Source: Lachnospiraceae bacterium NK4A144 | GTDB lineage: Bacteria; Bacillota; Clostridia; Lachnospirales; Lachnospiraceae | Direction of reading: 5' to 3' | Length of the DNA: 64,000 bases | Assembly (NCBI GenBank): GCA_000424365.1 | Contig: AUJT01000001.1 | Span: forward strand, 62,001 to 126,000 | Shown here: piece by piece, positions 25,194 to 34,582 of the stretch | How the letters are laid out: every line of letters begins with the position of its first letter | Numbering within the stretch: the stretch's first letter is position 1 | The notes under the pieces: generated by a model | Database searches by the model: none | What the model was told of the DNA's origin: nothing | Seen by the model: only the letters and a program-made list of their open reading frames with translations | Program-made: the position numbers and the translations under genes

Positions 25194-26198
25194 TCATTGG
25201 TCATGCTGTAAAGAAGAACTGTTGTTATTGTCTCTGTCGAGCCATCTGTGAAGACCCAGAGAAATATAAGCGCATCCTGCAAAGGGGAGCAGAGCATACA
25301 ATACAAATACGAGTAAAACTGTCAGTATCATTGCAGCTCCTTTTGTTATGTGTGCTTTTCTCCTTAAAAACATGGATATTGCCATGACACCAAAAACTAA
25401 TAGATACATGGAACAGCAGATCCCGACTGTTTCGATAGTGCCATTTAATACTTCATTCGTAAGAGGCTTTACCATGGTAAACTGCATCATATATGTAGCG
25501 CCGAGCGCAACGATGCCGGTCCATTCGGGCGGATAGAAGCTTTGCAGGGGCTGAGCCTTTGGCACCGAAAAACGGAGTCTGCGCAGGATCACGGAACTCA
25601 GCATATAGATAACCGCGCCCTGAAGGATACCTGTTCCTGCGGTAGATATAAAGACGATACGTGTGAGCATAGAGTCAGAAGTCAGTCTTGAAAATGATTC
25701 GGTAAGCTGGGCAATCGCAGCATCATCATAGTTGCCGGAAGCTTTTGCCTGATCGAGAAAAGTATTCATGTAAGTATTCATCATGACTTTCAGCTCTGAG
25801 ACCGACTGACTGATGGGGATACCGGAAATTACAAATGTTACCCATAAACTTGCTATACTCAATATTCCGCATAAAAACATAATGAGAAGAATGGTTTTTG
25901 CGGGATCTTTTTTATGATAGAGGCAGGTGCCGTAAACAAGACCGACAAGCGCCTGAGTTATGGCGTAGAATGCAGTGGTGATAGTTCCGAAAAGCATAGT
26001 ACACATTATTGTACATATAAAAACTGCGAAACTGCTCTTAAGTCCATATTTCGCAGAATATGCGACCATTGGGATCGGAAATAAAAAGAAAAAGAGTGAT
26101 TCAAACATATCACCCGTCTGGCGGTTTAAGAGTAAGATCACAGCAAATATCGCAACGATCATAGCTCCAAATGTTATTTTCTGTGTTTTGATGTTCAT
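25194..26198 (-). CDS. DUF2232 (YybS-like) membrane protein
   Basis: This 334-residue integral membrane protein has about eight hydrophobic helices and a conserved-looking hydrophilic loop (SQSVSELKVMMNTYMNTFLDQ). The FFFLFPIPMVAYSAKYGLKSS motif is typical of DUF2232/YybS. In many Firmicutes this gene neighbours rpsR, gdpP and rplI, but not here. The function is unknown; some family members resemble ECF-type S components. It is a single minus-strand gene divergent from the shikimate-kinase-like gene. Confidence 0.75.
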   Translation of the reverse strand: MNIKTQKITFGAMIVAIFAVILLLNRQTGDMFESLFFFLFPIPMVAYSAKYGLKSSFAVFICTIMCTMLFGTITTAFYAITQALVGLVYGTCLYHKKDPAKTILLIMFLCGILSIASLWVTFVISGIPISQSVSELKVMMNTYMNTFLDQAKASGNYDDAAIAQLTESFSRLTSDSMLTRIVFISTAGTGILQGAVIYMLSSVILRRLRFSVPKAQPLQSFYPPEWTGIVALGATYMMQFTMVKPLTNEVLNGTIETVGICCSMYLLVFGVMAISMFLRRKAHITKGAAMILTVLLVFVLYALLPFAGCAYISLGLHRWLDRDNNNSSSLQHDQ

Positions 26199-26354
26199 TT
26201 TTATTACCTGTTTATTGAAATTTTTAACTAACGTTCAAGATTATATCATATGATGACAGTGTTAAAAATATATTAAGAATTTAAGGTTTATTCGTTTTAA
26301 GGTTTGTTGTATTATTAAACCCAAACGTTTTGAAAAAGCTTTAGAGGAGCCATT

Positions 26355-26861
26355 ATGAAAAAATCAAACATCGTACTTATTGGAATGCCTGCGTCCGGAA
26401 AAAGCACAGCAGGTGTTATTCTTGCTAAGGTCCTTGGAATGGATTTTATAGATGCAGACATCGTCATCCAGAAACAGACCGGAAAACGCCTTGCAGACAT
26501 TATCGAGGAAGAGGGAGTCCAGGGGTTCATAGACATAGAAAACCGTATTAATTCCGGAATAAACGCAGAAAACACTGTTATCGCAACCGGTGGAAGTGCC
26601 GTTTACGGTAAGGAGGAAATGGAGCATTTTAGGGAAATAGGAACCGTGGTCTATCTGGAAGTGCCTTTTGAGGAACTGGATGACCGCTTAAGCGATATAA
26701 AGGGACGCGGAGTAGTATTGAAAGAAGGTCAGACACTTCATGATCTCTATGAAGAACGTGTACCTCTTTATGAGAAATATGCAGACATCACCGTGTCGGA
26801 AGACGGATGGAATGCAGAAAAGATCGTTGTCGATATAGCACAGAAATGGCAGGCACTGTAA
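26355..26861 (+). CDS. Shikimate-kinase-family protein with altered substrate site
   Basis: This 168-residue P-loop kinase has the shikimate kinase layout. Walker A is GMPASGKST (10-18), the acidic pair DAD is at 33-35, GRG with the lid Arg is about 118, and ERVPLYEKYAD is near 134. Two shikimate-contact positions differ from the enzyme: the FRxxE arginine is Ile59 (FIDIE), and the GGG motif is GGS (79-81). It may act on shikimate poorly or on another small alcohol. No other aromatic-pathway gene is nearby. GAGGAG precedes the ATG. Confidence 0.7.
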   Translation: MKKSNIVLIGMPASGKSTAGVILAKVLGMDFIDADIVIQKQTGKRLADIIEEEGVQGFIDIENRINSGINAENTVIATGGSAVYGKEEMEHFREIGTVVYLEVPFEELDDRLSDIKGRGVVLKEGQTLHDLYEERVPLYEKYADITVSEDGWNAEKIVVDIAQKWQAL

Positions 26862-26978
26862 ATGTGTGCATTTTTTTGAGTACTAAACCCGTGCTGAGGG
26901 TACTCTGCCTTTTAAAATCAGTGTGCATGTGCTATTATTGTTACAAAACAAAAGGACTGGGGAGAGTATCTGCCGATA

Positions 26979-27317
26979 ATGGAGAACAGGGCGTCTTGTA
27001 AGGATGTAGAGGATCTTCTGCAGCCTTATCTGGAGAATAAATTAAATATCGAGGAGACGGAACTTCTTCTGAATCATATCTCTACCTGCAGTGAATGTGG
27101 AGACGAGCTGGAAATCCGTTACCTTCTCATGGAGGGGCTTAAAAGACTGGAAAACGGCGAGACTCTCGATCTAAAGAAGGAACTGGATGACAGGATCTGG
27201 CATTCGAGACAGAGAATCCTATTTGCAGAGCGCCTGAAAGCGGTCATTTTTCTCGTGGAGGGCGCTGCCTGCTTTCTGCTTTTAGTTAATCTGATTTTAT
27301 TTCTAATGGAGCACTAA
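26979..27317 (+). CDS. Anti-sigma-like zinc-finger membrane protein (zf-HC2)
   Basis: This 112-residue protein has an N-terminal zinc-binding motif with Cys7 and HISTCSEC (His-x3-Cys-x2-Cys), the signature of ZAS anti-sigma factors. A C-terminal transmembrane helix follows (LVEGAACFLLLVNLILFLM). Such proteins hold an ECF sigma factor at the membrane, but no sigma gene is adjacent. Its stop codon touches the polA start. The ribosome site (GGGGAG) is about 16 nt from the ATG, so the start is less certain. Confidence 0.65.
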   Translation: MENRASCKDVEDLLQPYLENKLNIEETELLLNHISTCSECGDELEIRYLLMEGLKRLENGETLDLKKELDDRIWHSRQRILFAERLKAVIFLVEGAACFLLLVNLILFLMEH

Positions 27318-29960
27318 ATGAGTAAAAAGTTATTATTGATAGATGGTCATAGTATGCTTAATCGTGCCTTTTACGGTGTGCCGGATCTGACCAGTTCGGA
27401 CGGAACACATACAGGCGCAGTATATGGCTTTGTAAATATAATGCTGAAGGTCCTTGAGGACGAGAAACCGGATCACTTCGCAGTTGCGTTTGATGAGAGT
27501 GCACCGACCTTCAGACATGAAATATATGCAGAATATAAGGGAACACGTAAACCCATGCCGGAGGAACTTCGTACTCAGGTACCTCTTATGAAAAAAGTTC
27601 TCGGAGCAATGGGTGTCCCTGTGATGTCAAAAGCCGGACTTGAAGCAGATGATATTTTAGGTACTATATCAAATAAATACGAGGAAAAGGGATATGAGGT
27701 AACCATCCTTTCAGGAGACAGAGATCTTCTGCAGCTGGTTACAGATCATATAAAGGTGCTCCTTCCCCGTACGTCAAAGGGACAGACGACAGTTACAGAG
27801 TATTATCCTGACGATGTATTTAGAGAATTCGAAGTTCCGCCAAAAGGAATCATCGAGTTAAAGGCTCTTATGGGTGATTCATCCGATAATATACCGGGTG
27901 TTCCTAAAATCGGTCCGAAGACAGCAACAGAGCTTTTGAAGAAATACGGTAATATCGATGTTTTGAAAGAGCATATTCCTGAGGTGACAAAAAAGAGCAT
28001 CAGGGAATCGCTTGAGCAAAATTTTGACAAGGCTGAGCTCAGCAGGACTCTTGCGACTATCAACATCAAGGCAGATATTGATCTTTCTGAAGCTGATTCT
28101 GAGATGCATGACCTCTTTACAGGAGAGGCATATGAGCTTATCCGTTCACTGGAATTAAAGTCGCTTCTTAAGAAATTTGGAGAAGTTGCGGAAAATGCTG
28201 AGGACAAGCGCATCAATAGATTCGATGAAGTGCTTGATCTCGGAGAAGTAGAGCAGTGCTTTAATGATGCATGTAAGGCAAAGGTAGTCGGCCTTGCTGT
28301 AGATTTTGAATCAGAAGAACAGGCGGACAGTCTGGATTCATCAAAAAATAAAAAAGCGGATGATGAAAAGAAGATCGCGGAAGCGCATGCGGCACTTATG
28401 CACGGAGATGCAGCTAAAGCAGTAATCCTTGGTGTGGCTATAGTTACAGAGGATCATGCGTGGTATATCCCGAGAAATGGATTTGTTTCTCCGATGTACT
28501 TAAAAGCTCATCTGATCTCGCTTGCTGAGAAGTCTGTCGGAACTATCTATGTTACGGATCTGAAGAACTTGCTGAAAGTTGCAGAACTGCCTATGTCCGA
28601 TAATATTATCGACCTTGAGGTTGCAGATTATCTCCTGGATCCGCTTCGTAATGATTATGGCACGCCTATCGACGCAAAGAGCGGCGCGATGGAAGCTTTT
28701 GAAAAGGGACCCGGTTTCTCAGAAGAAATCGAGAAGCAGGGTATGACAGCGCTTTTGAAAGAAGTGGAACTGCCGCTCACACACGTGTTATCTAAAATGG
28801 AGTGCAGTGGTATCCGTGTGATGCCTGATGAACTCAAGAGATTCAGTGCAGAACTCGGTGAAAAGATGCAGCTTCTTGAAAAGGAAATTTACGAAGGTGC
28901 TGGAGAAGAGTTTAATGTTAATTCTCCAAAGCAGCTCGGAGAGATCCTTTTTGGCAAGATGCAGCTGCCGGGCGGAAAGAAAACAAAGACCGGATATTCC
29001 ACATCTGCGGCGGTACTCGAGAAACTCGCGCCGGAAGTTCCGTTTGTGCAGAAAGTGCTGGATTACAGGCAGCTTTCTAAATTAAAAGCGACCTATGCGG
29101 ATGGTCTTTCGGTCTATATAGAGGATGAAGACAGGATACATTCTACCTTTAATCAGACCATCACTGCCACCGGCCGTATCAGTTCGGCTGATCCGAACCT
29201 GCAGAATATACCGGTGCGTACAGAGCTTGGACGTGAGTTTAGAAAAGTATTTATCCCGAGAGACGGCTTTACTTTTATAGATGCTGACTATTCTCAGATC
29301 GAGCTTAGGATCCTTGCATCTCTTTCCGGCGATGAAAAGCTTATTGACGCATATAAACAGGATGAAGATATCCATGCGATCACTGCTTCGCAGGTATTTC
29401 ATCTGCCGTTAGCTGAGGTGACACCGGAGATCCGACGTAATGCAAAGGCTGTAAATTTCGGTATCGTATATGGAATCAGCTCCTTTGGCCTGTCACAGGG
29501 ACTTTCGATTTCCAGAAAAGAAGCGAAAGAGTATATCGACCGTTATTTTGAGACCTATCCCGGTGTTAAGAATTATCTGGATGGTCTGGTATCTTCGGCA
29601 AAGGAAAAAGGATATGCTGAGACGTTCTTCCGTCGCAGAAGACCTATGCCGGAATTAAAGAGCTCTAACTTTATGCAGAGGTCTTTTGGCGAAAGAGTTG
29701 CTATGAATGCTCCGATACAGGGAACAGCGGCAGATATCATAAAGATCGCAATGGTACGTGTGGCTAAGGCGCTTAAGGATGAAAATCTGGAGTCTAAATT
29801 GATCCTCCAGGTTCACGATGAACTTCTTATCGAGACAAAGATCGGTGAGGAAGAAAAAGTGCAGGAAATCCTGAAGCGTGAGATGATGGGCGCGGCAGAA
29901 CTGGCAGTCCCGCTTGTGATCGATGTGAAGTGCGGCAAAAACTGGTTTGAGGCACATTGA
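27318..29960 (+). CDS. polA: DNA polymerase I
   Basis: This 880-residue protein has a 5' nuclease domain (1 to about 290: LLIDGHSMLNRAFYG, EADDILGT, GDRDLLQLV, GDSSDNIPGVPKIGPKTA). An exonuclease-like domain (about 310-490) follows in which the proofreading residues are only partly recognisable. The polymerase domain (about 500-880) has motif A DADYSQIELRILA, motif B RRNAKAVNFGIVYG and motif C LQVHDELLIE. It works in replication and repair gap filling. It starts directly after the zinc-finger gene stop and overlaps coaE by 1 nt. Confidence 0.95.
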   Translation: MSKKLLLIDGHSMLNRAFYGVPDLTSSDGTHTGAVYGFVNIMLKVLEDEKPDHFAVAFDESAPTFRHEIYAEYKGTRKPMPEELRTQVPLMKKVLGAMGVPVMSKAGLEADDILGTISNKYEEKGYEVTILSGDRDLLQLVTDHIKVLLPRTSKGQTTVTEYYPDDVFREFEVPPKGIIELKALMGDSSDNIPGVPKIGPKTATELLKKYGNIDVLKEHIPEVTKKSIRESLEQNFDKAELSRTLATINIKADIDLSEADSEMHDLFTGEAYELIRSLELKSLLKKFGEVAENAEDKRINRFDEVLDLGEVEQCFNDACKAKVVGLAVDFESEEQADSLDSSKNKKADDEKKIAEAHAALMHGDAAKAVILGVAIVTEDHAWYIPRNGFVSPMYLKAHLISLAEKSVGTIYVTDLKNLLKVAELPMSDNIIDLEVADYLLDPLRNDYGTPIDAKSGAMEAFEKGPGFSEEIEKQGMTALLKEVELPLTHVLSKMECSGIRVMPDELKRFSAELGEKMQLLEKEIYEGAGEEFNVNSPKQLGEILFGKMQLPGGKKTKTGYSTSAAVLEKLAPEVPFVQKVLDYRQLSKLKATYADGLSVYIEDEDRIHSTFNQTITATGRISSADPNLQNIPVRTELGREFRKVFIPRDGFTFIDADYSQIELRILASLSGDEKLIDAYKQDEDIHAITASQVFHLPLAEVTPEIRRNAKAVNFGIVYGISSFGLSQGLSISRKEAKEYIDRYFETYPGVKNYLDGLVSSAKEKGYAETFFRRRRPMPELKSSNFMQRSFGERVAMNAPIQGTAADIIKIAMVRVAKALKDENLESKLILQVHDELLIETKIGEEEKVQEILKREMMGAAELAVPLVIDVKCGKNWFEAH

Positions 29961-30553
29961 TGAGAGTAATAGGAATAACAGGCGGTGTTGGAGCCGGTAA
30001 ATCCACGATTTTGTCGTTTCTTGAAAAAGATCCGTCAATGAAGGTTGTCAGAACAGACGAGACAGCACATAAGCTCTGCGAGATCGGTGGGAGCTGCTAT
30101 GAACCTTTGATCGATATCCTTTCGCGTGAAGTACTGGCATCTGACGGTACGATCGACAGAAAGAAAATGGCAGCGAGGATCTTTTCGGATAAAGATATCC
30201 TTTCCAGGGTGAATGATCTTATCCACCCTGCCGTAAAAGAATATGTGCTGAATGATATAGAAAAAGAAAAAAATACAGGTGTTTACAATTGGTATTTTCT
30301 GGAGGCAGCTCTCCTCATAGAAGAAGGGTATGACAAGATCTGCGATGAACTTTGGTATGTTTATGCGGATCAGAATGTCAGGAGAGAGAGACTTAAAGCA
30401 TCCAGAGGATATTCTGATGAAAAGATCGACTCGATAATGGCTTCGCAGTCGAGTGACGAGGTATTTAGAAAGTACTGCGCTCATACTATCGACAATTCAG
30501 GTAGTGAGGAGCAGAGTATCAGAGAGCTTAGGGAACTCTTGGAACTCGGATGA
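29960..30553 (+). CDS. coaE: Dephospho-CoA kinase
   Basis: The 197-residue enzyme phosphorylates dephospho-CoA in the last step of CoA synthesis. Walker A is GITGGVGAGKST. TDETAHKLC corresponds to the TDxxAR substrate motif, and VNDLIHPAV is the usual LxxIxHP motif. A polA-coaE order is common in Clostridia. The ATG at 29960 overlaps the polA stop (TGATG), so the two are coupled. Confidence 0.92.
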   Translation: MRVIGITGGVGAGKSTILSFLEKDPSMKVVRTDETAHKLCEIGGSCYEPLIDILSREVLASDGTIDRKKMAARIFSDKDILSRVNDLIHPAVKEYVLNDIEKEKNTGVYNWYFLEAALLIEEGYDKICDELWYVYADQNVRRERLKASRGYSDEKIDSIMASQSSDEVFRKYCAHTIDNSGSEEQSIRELRELLELG

Positions 30554-30579
30554 CATTTCTTTTTGGGGGAAGGGGAGTT

Positions 30580-33165
30580 ATGCAGAACTTGAAAAAAACA
30601 AACGAACCGTTGGTTTTTGGACTGGATATCGGAACCCGTTCTATAGTTGGAACTGTTGGGTATTACAAAGCACAGCAGTTTCATGTTATCGCGCTTCGCT
30701 CTATGGAGCACACTGAAAGAGTGATGCTTGACGGACAGATTCACGATATAGCAGGCGTTGCAACGGAAATTCGTGAAGTTAAGAAGCTGCTCGAAGAAGA
30801 TATAGGACAGTCTCTTACGGAGGTCTGCATTGCTGCTGCAGGTCGTGTGCTCCGTACAGTCACGACTCATGTAGAGCAGGATCTTGGTGAAGATCAGGAT
30901 ATTACGGAAGAGCAGGTCTACGCGCTTGAAATGCAGGGCGCACAGAAAGCGTATGAGGAATTTGTACGTGACAATGACCTACGGATTCATTTTTTCTGCG
31001 TAGGATACACTGTTGAACGTTATTATCTGAATAAATATCAGATGAGCAGCCTTCCTGACCATAAGGGACACCTGATCGGGGCGGATCTTATCACGACATT
31101 CCTTCCGGATGAAGTTGTGGATGGTCTTTATAAGGCTGTCGAGATGGCAGATCTTAAGGTGGCTAACCTTACGCTGGAGCCTATAGCAGCTATGGAAGTG
31201 GCTATTCCAAAGTCATATCGCATGCTGAATATCGCACTAGTAGATGTAGGCGCGGGAACAAGTGATATTTGTATCACAAGAGACGAAGCGATAGTTGCTT
31301 ACGGAATGATCCCCAGTGCCGGTGACGAGCTCACGGAAGCTATCGCAAAGGCATGTCTTACGGACTTTGCGACGGCAGAGGAGATAAAGCGCTCTGCGAA
31401 GCAGAAAGCCGGTATCAAATATAAGGATATCATGGGTATTGATCAAAAAATTGATCCTGCGGAAGTGCAGAGAATAATGGAACCTGTGATCAAGATCATG
31501 ACTCATGAGATATCCGAGCAGATAAAGAAACTTAATGGTGATAAGCCTGTCAGCGCGATATTTGTAGTTGGCGGCGGCGGAAAAGCCAGTGGGTTTACAC
31601 AAAGTCTTGCAAGAGAGCAGGGGATACAGGAAACCCGTGTCGCAGTGCGCGGCGAAGAAGTGCTGAAAAATGTGGATTTTCAGGTTAAGAATGTTGATGT
31701 TGATTCACTGCTTGTAACACCTATCGGAATCTGTCTTAATTTTTACAGTTCAAAGAATAACTTTGTATTTGTGAGCTTTAACGGTAAGCAGATAAAGCTG
31801 TATGATAATTCGACTCTGCGTATCTCTGATGCGGCAATGCAGGCAGAATTCCCGAATGAGGATATTTTCCCGAAACATGGACCGGATATAGAGTTTACTA
31901 TAAACGGACGTCGGAGTGTCAGACGTGGTGATGCCGGCGAGCCTGCAGAGATCACTCTTAACGGAAAGCCTGTATCTATCGGAGAAAAGATCAAATCCGG
32001 AGATAATATCGTAGTTAAGCCTTCATCTGCCGGAAAACCTCCGGTCGTACCGCTTGGACGGCTTCCGGAATTTTCTGATAATATTACAGTCATTGTAAAT
32101 GGAAAGCCTGTGTCGCTTCCGAAATGTGCGTCTGTAAACGGTGAGTTAAAGAGCGCTTATTATGAGGTACAGAATGGTGATGTGATCGAAATGCTGAGGT
32201 ACTGTACAGTGCAGCAGATAATCGATTTTATGGATGTAAAGCCGGTTCATGGCAAAGATATCCTTGTTAATCATGAGAGGGCGCTGCCGGAAACTCAGGT
32301 TTATGATAATTTCACGCTTGAGTGGACTTTAGAAGATGATAATCCACCTGTCGATATAGAAGAAATAAAGAAAGAAGCGGAAGAAAAGCAGAAAGCTCTT
32401 GAAGAAGAACTTAGGAAAGAAGCCGAGGAAAGACAGAAGGCATTAGAGGAGGAACGTCGCAAGGAAGAAGAAATATACGCGGAGGAACAGAAAAAGCAGG
32501 AAGCAAGCTTTGAAGCAAATGCTGATACAAGTATGTCGGAATCGGAACCGGATCTTACGGAAGGTTTTGATCTGGGACTGGATGCATACGAGGATTCTGA
32601 TATATCTGAGGAAAAACTGCAGGGGAATATCTCTGAAACCCTCCCTGATATAGCGACCGAACTATCTCCAAGAAAAGAAGAAGCGGAAAATCCGGAGGAG
32701 AAAAAAGAAGTGGACTTTACAGGAATGCAGTCAGAATATGGAGCAAAAAAAATACTGGATCATATTGAACAAATTTCAAATGAGACGCATACTATAACGA
32801 GTGTGCGGGGCGTATGGAAGAATAACAACGTGTCAGTACCTAAAAATGCAATAGAGAAGAGTGTGGCTTTTGCCTCAAAGAATACAGCGGCTCAGAGTAA
32901 GCCGGTGACCTTTGAAACGAAAGAAACAACGGAAGAGTCCGAAACTCCAAAAGAACCGACTACTATGGAGGTCATTGCAAACGGAAATCTGATCCGTATG
33001 ACAGGTAAGCCGGTTTATATGTATGTTGATATTTTTGATTTTATTGATTTTGATCTGAAGACACCGCATGGCAGCAGCGTAGTGACTGAAATTAACGGAC
33101 GCAAAGCGAACTTTACGGAATCCCTGCATGACGGGGATGTCATCAGTATCTATTGGAAAGAGTAA
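30580..33165 (+). CDS. FtsA-like actin-fold protein with repeated beta-grasp-like C-terminal units
   Basis: The protein is 861 residues, twice the size of FtsA. The N-terminal actin-like ATPase part (about 1-395) has FGLDIGTRSIVGTVG, LVDVGAGTSDICI and FVVGGGGKASGF. Then come units with the pattern NGKPV...GD.I (LNGKPVSIGEKIKSGDNI, VNGKPVSLP...NGDVIEM), an acidic/basic coiled coil (about 600-660), a low-complexity region, and a final unit INGRKANFTESLHDGDVISIYW. There is no membrane helix. A cell-division or envelope-scaffold role is inferred from the ATPase fold only. The start at 30580 is chosen for GGGGGAAGGGGAG just upstream. Confidence 0.75.
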   Translation: MQNLKKTNEPLVFGLDIGTRSIVGTVGYYKAQQFHVIALRSMEHTERVMLDGQIHDIAGVATEIREVKKLLEEDIGQSLTEVCIAAAGRVLRTVTTHVEQDLGEDQDITEEQVYALEMQGAQKAYEEFVRDNDLRIHFFCVGYTVERYYLNKYQMSSLPDHKGHLIGADLITTFLPDEVVDGLYKAVEMADLKVANLTLEPIAAMEVAIPKSYRMLNIALVDVGAGTSDICITRDEAIVAYGMIPSAGDELTEAIAKACLTDFATAEEIKRSAKQKAGIKYKDIMGIDQKIDPAEVQRIMEPVIKIMTHEISEQIKKLNGDKPVSAIFVVGGGGKASGFTQSLAREQGIQETRVAVRGEEVLKNVDFQVKNVDVDSLLVTPIGICLNFYSSKNNFVFVSFNGKQIKLYDNSTLRISDAAMQAEFPNEDIFPKHGPDIEFTINGRRSVRRGDAGEPAEITLNGKPVSIGEKIKSGDNIVVKPSSAGKPPVVPLGRLPEFSDNITVIVNGKPVSLPKCASVNGELKSAYYEVQNGDVIEMLRYCTVQQIIDFMDVKPVHGKDILVNHERALPETQVYDNFTLEWTLEDDNPPVDIEEIKKEAEEKQKALEEELRKEAEERQKALEEERRKEEEIYAEEQKKQEASFEANADTSMSESEPDLTEGFDLGLDAYEDSDISEEKLQGNISETLPDIATELSPRKEEAENPEEKKEVDFTGMQSEYGAKKILDHIEQISNETHTITSVRGVWKNNNVSVPKNAIEKSVAFASKNTAAQSKPVTFETKETTEESETPKEPTTMEVIANGNLIRMTGKPVYMYVDIFDFIDFDLKTPHGSSVVTEINGRKANFTESLHDGDVISIYWKE

Positions 33166-33169
33166 TTTT

Positions 33170-34021
33170 ATGCGTTTAATGAGTATTGCATCAGGAAGTT
33201 CCGGTAATTGTATCTATGTAGGAAGCGGCAGCACGAATCTTATCATAGATGCAGGGCTATCCGGTAAAAGGATCGAAAATGGTCTGAAGGAGGCAGGGCT
33301 CAGTACTGCGGATATGGACGGAGTGCTGATAACACATGAACATTCGGATCATATACACGGTCTTGGTGTGATCTCCAGACGATATCATCTGCCAATCTAT
33401 GCTACCGGCGGAACGATAGAGGCTATCCTCGCGTCAGGGGAATGCGGAAAGATCGAGCCGGAACTTTTTCATGAGATAAAAGCGGATGAATCATTTGTAT
33501 TGAAAGATATAGAGGTGGGACCGTTCAGTATATCTCATGATGCGGCAGAACCTGTGGCATACCGCCTCACGGACAGGAGAGCAGATTTTGCAGTGAGTGG
33601 TGATGCACCGGCACTTTTTTCGGATGATGACCGTACCAGTGTTGCTGTCTGCACAGATCTTGGGAAATACGATGATTACATTATCGAGAATCTTGCAGGC
33701 GTGTCGATCCTTCTCATGGAATCAAATCATGATGTGAATATGCTGCAGGTCGGACCATATCCGTATTATTTAAAACAGAGGATATTGGGAGAAAGAGGGC
33801 ATCTCAGCAATGAGGCTGCCGGAGAACTGATATCTAAAGTTGTATCGGATAAACTGGTGGCGGTGCTTCTCGGACACCTTAGTCATGAAAACAATATGAA
33901 AGAACTTGCTTATGAAACTGTTAAGCAGGAGCTGTTTATGATGCATCCGGAGCTTGCGGACAGAAAGTTTATGCTGGATGTGGCGGTAAGAAGTGAATGC
34001 AGTCCGCTTCTACAGGCGTGA
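33170..34021 (+). CDS. Metallo-beta-lactamase-fold hydrolase (YycJ/WalJ-like)
   Basis: The 283-residue protein begins MRLMSIASGSSGNCIYVG, the usual start of the YycJ group. It has the metal motif THEHSDHIHG and further ligand histidines (SHD, ESNHD, GHLSHEN). Members are DNA or RNA exonuclease-like enzymes linked to repair or cell-wall control in Firmicutes. The ATG at 33170 lies 5 nt after the preceding stop, with GGAAAGAG as RBS. It ends an apparent polA-coaE-ftsA-like transcript. Confidence 0.85.
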   Translation: MRLMSIASGSSGNCIYVGSGSTNLIIDAGLSGKRIENGLKEAGLSTADMDGVLITHEHSDHIHGLGVISRRYHLPIYATGGTIEAILASGECGKIEPELFHEIKADESFVLKDIEVGPFSISHDAAEPVAYRLTDRRADFAVSGDAPALFSDDDRTSVAVCTDLGKYDDYIIENLAGVSILLMESNHDVNMLQVGPYPYYLKQRILGERGHLSNEAAGELISKVVSDKLVAVLLGHLSHENNMKELAYETVKQELFMMHPELADRKFMLDVAVRSECSPLLQA

Positions 34022-34046
34022 TGTTATAAACACATATCCTTAAATT

Positions 34047-34093
34047 ATCCGTCAGGATAAAGTGATCACTTCACTTATTCTGACGGATTTTTT
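34047..34093 (+). terminator. Terminator after the MBL hydrolase gene
   Basis: Arms ATCCGTCAG (34047-34055) and CTGACGGAT (34080-34088) have further inner pairing (ATAA/TTAT). TTTTTT follows. Confidence 0.85.
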
Positions 34094-34232
34094 CGACTTT
34101 TATGCATATCGGGGGCTTGATAATTTATCCTGTATGAAGTAAACTTTGTTGCAATGGGCTTTAATGGTGTAAAGTACCGCATTAAGATGGCTCAGTAACA
34201 GTCTGAAATGAAGCCTTTTATGAGGAGAAAAA

Positions 34233-34505
34233 ATGAAGAGAACGATCATCACAGTAGTTGGTAAAGACACAGTAGGAATTATCGCAAAGGTTTGTACATA
34301 TCTTGCGAATAACGATATCAATATTCTGGATATTTCACAGACTATTGTCAGCGGATATTTTAACATGATGATGATAGCTGACCTGCAGAAGGCAACAAAG
34401 GCTTTTGATGATATTACAAATGAACTTGCCCAGATCGGTGAAGAGATCGGTGTTCAGATAAAGTGTCAGAGAGAAGAAATCTTTGATTCTATGCATAGGA
34501 TTTGA
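34233..34505 (+). CDS. ACT-domain protein (UPF0237)
   Basis: The 90-residue protein is a single ACT domain (TIITVVGKDTVGIIAKVCTYLANNDINILDISQTI) of the UPF0237 type. ACT domains bind amino acids or similar small ligands. The gene is paired with the DUF711 gene downstream, a pairing found widely in Firmicutes. It probably acts as a ligand sensor for that partner; the ligand is unknown. GAGGAG lies upstream of the ATG. Confidence 0.9.
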   Translation: MKRTIITVVGKDTVGIIAKVCTYLANNDINILDISQTIVSGYFNMMMIADLQKATKAFDDITNELAQIGEEIGVQIKCQREEIFDSMHRI

Positions 34506-34515
34506 TAATGAAACC

Positions 34516-34551
34516 GTAACTGTCAGAACTTATAAGGTTTTGAACAGTTAC
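34516..34551. repeat. 36-nt palindrome of the GTAAC family
   Basis: Perfect 8-bp ends GTAACTGT and ACAGTTAC lie in the gap between the ACT and DUF711 genes. Its right end (GAACAGTTAC) recurs at 54793-54802, and its ends resemble those of the 147-bp repeat. Confidence 0.55.
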
Positions 34552-34582
34552 CCGTAAATATCTTCTGCCGGGAAGGAAAGCT

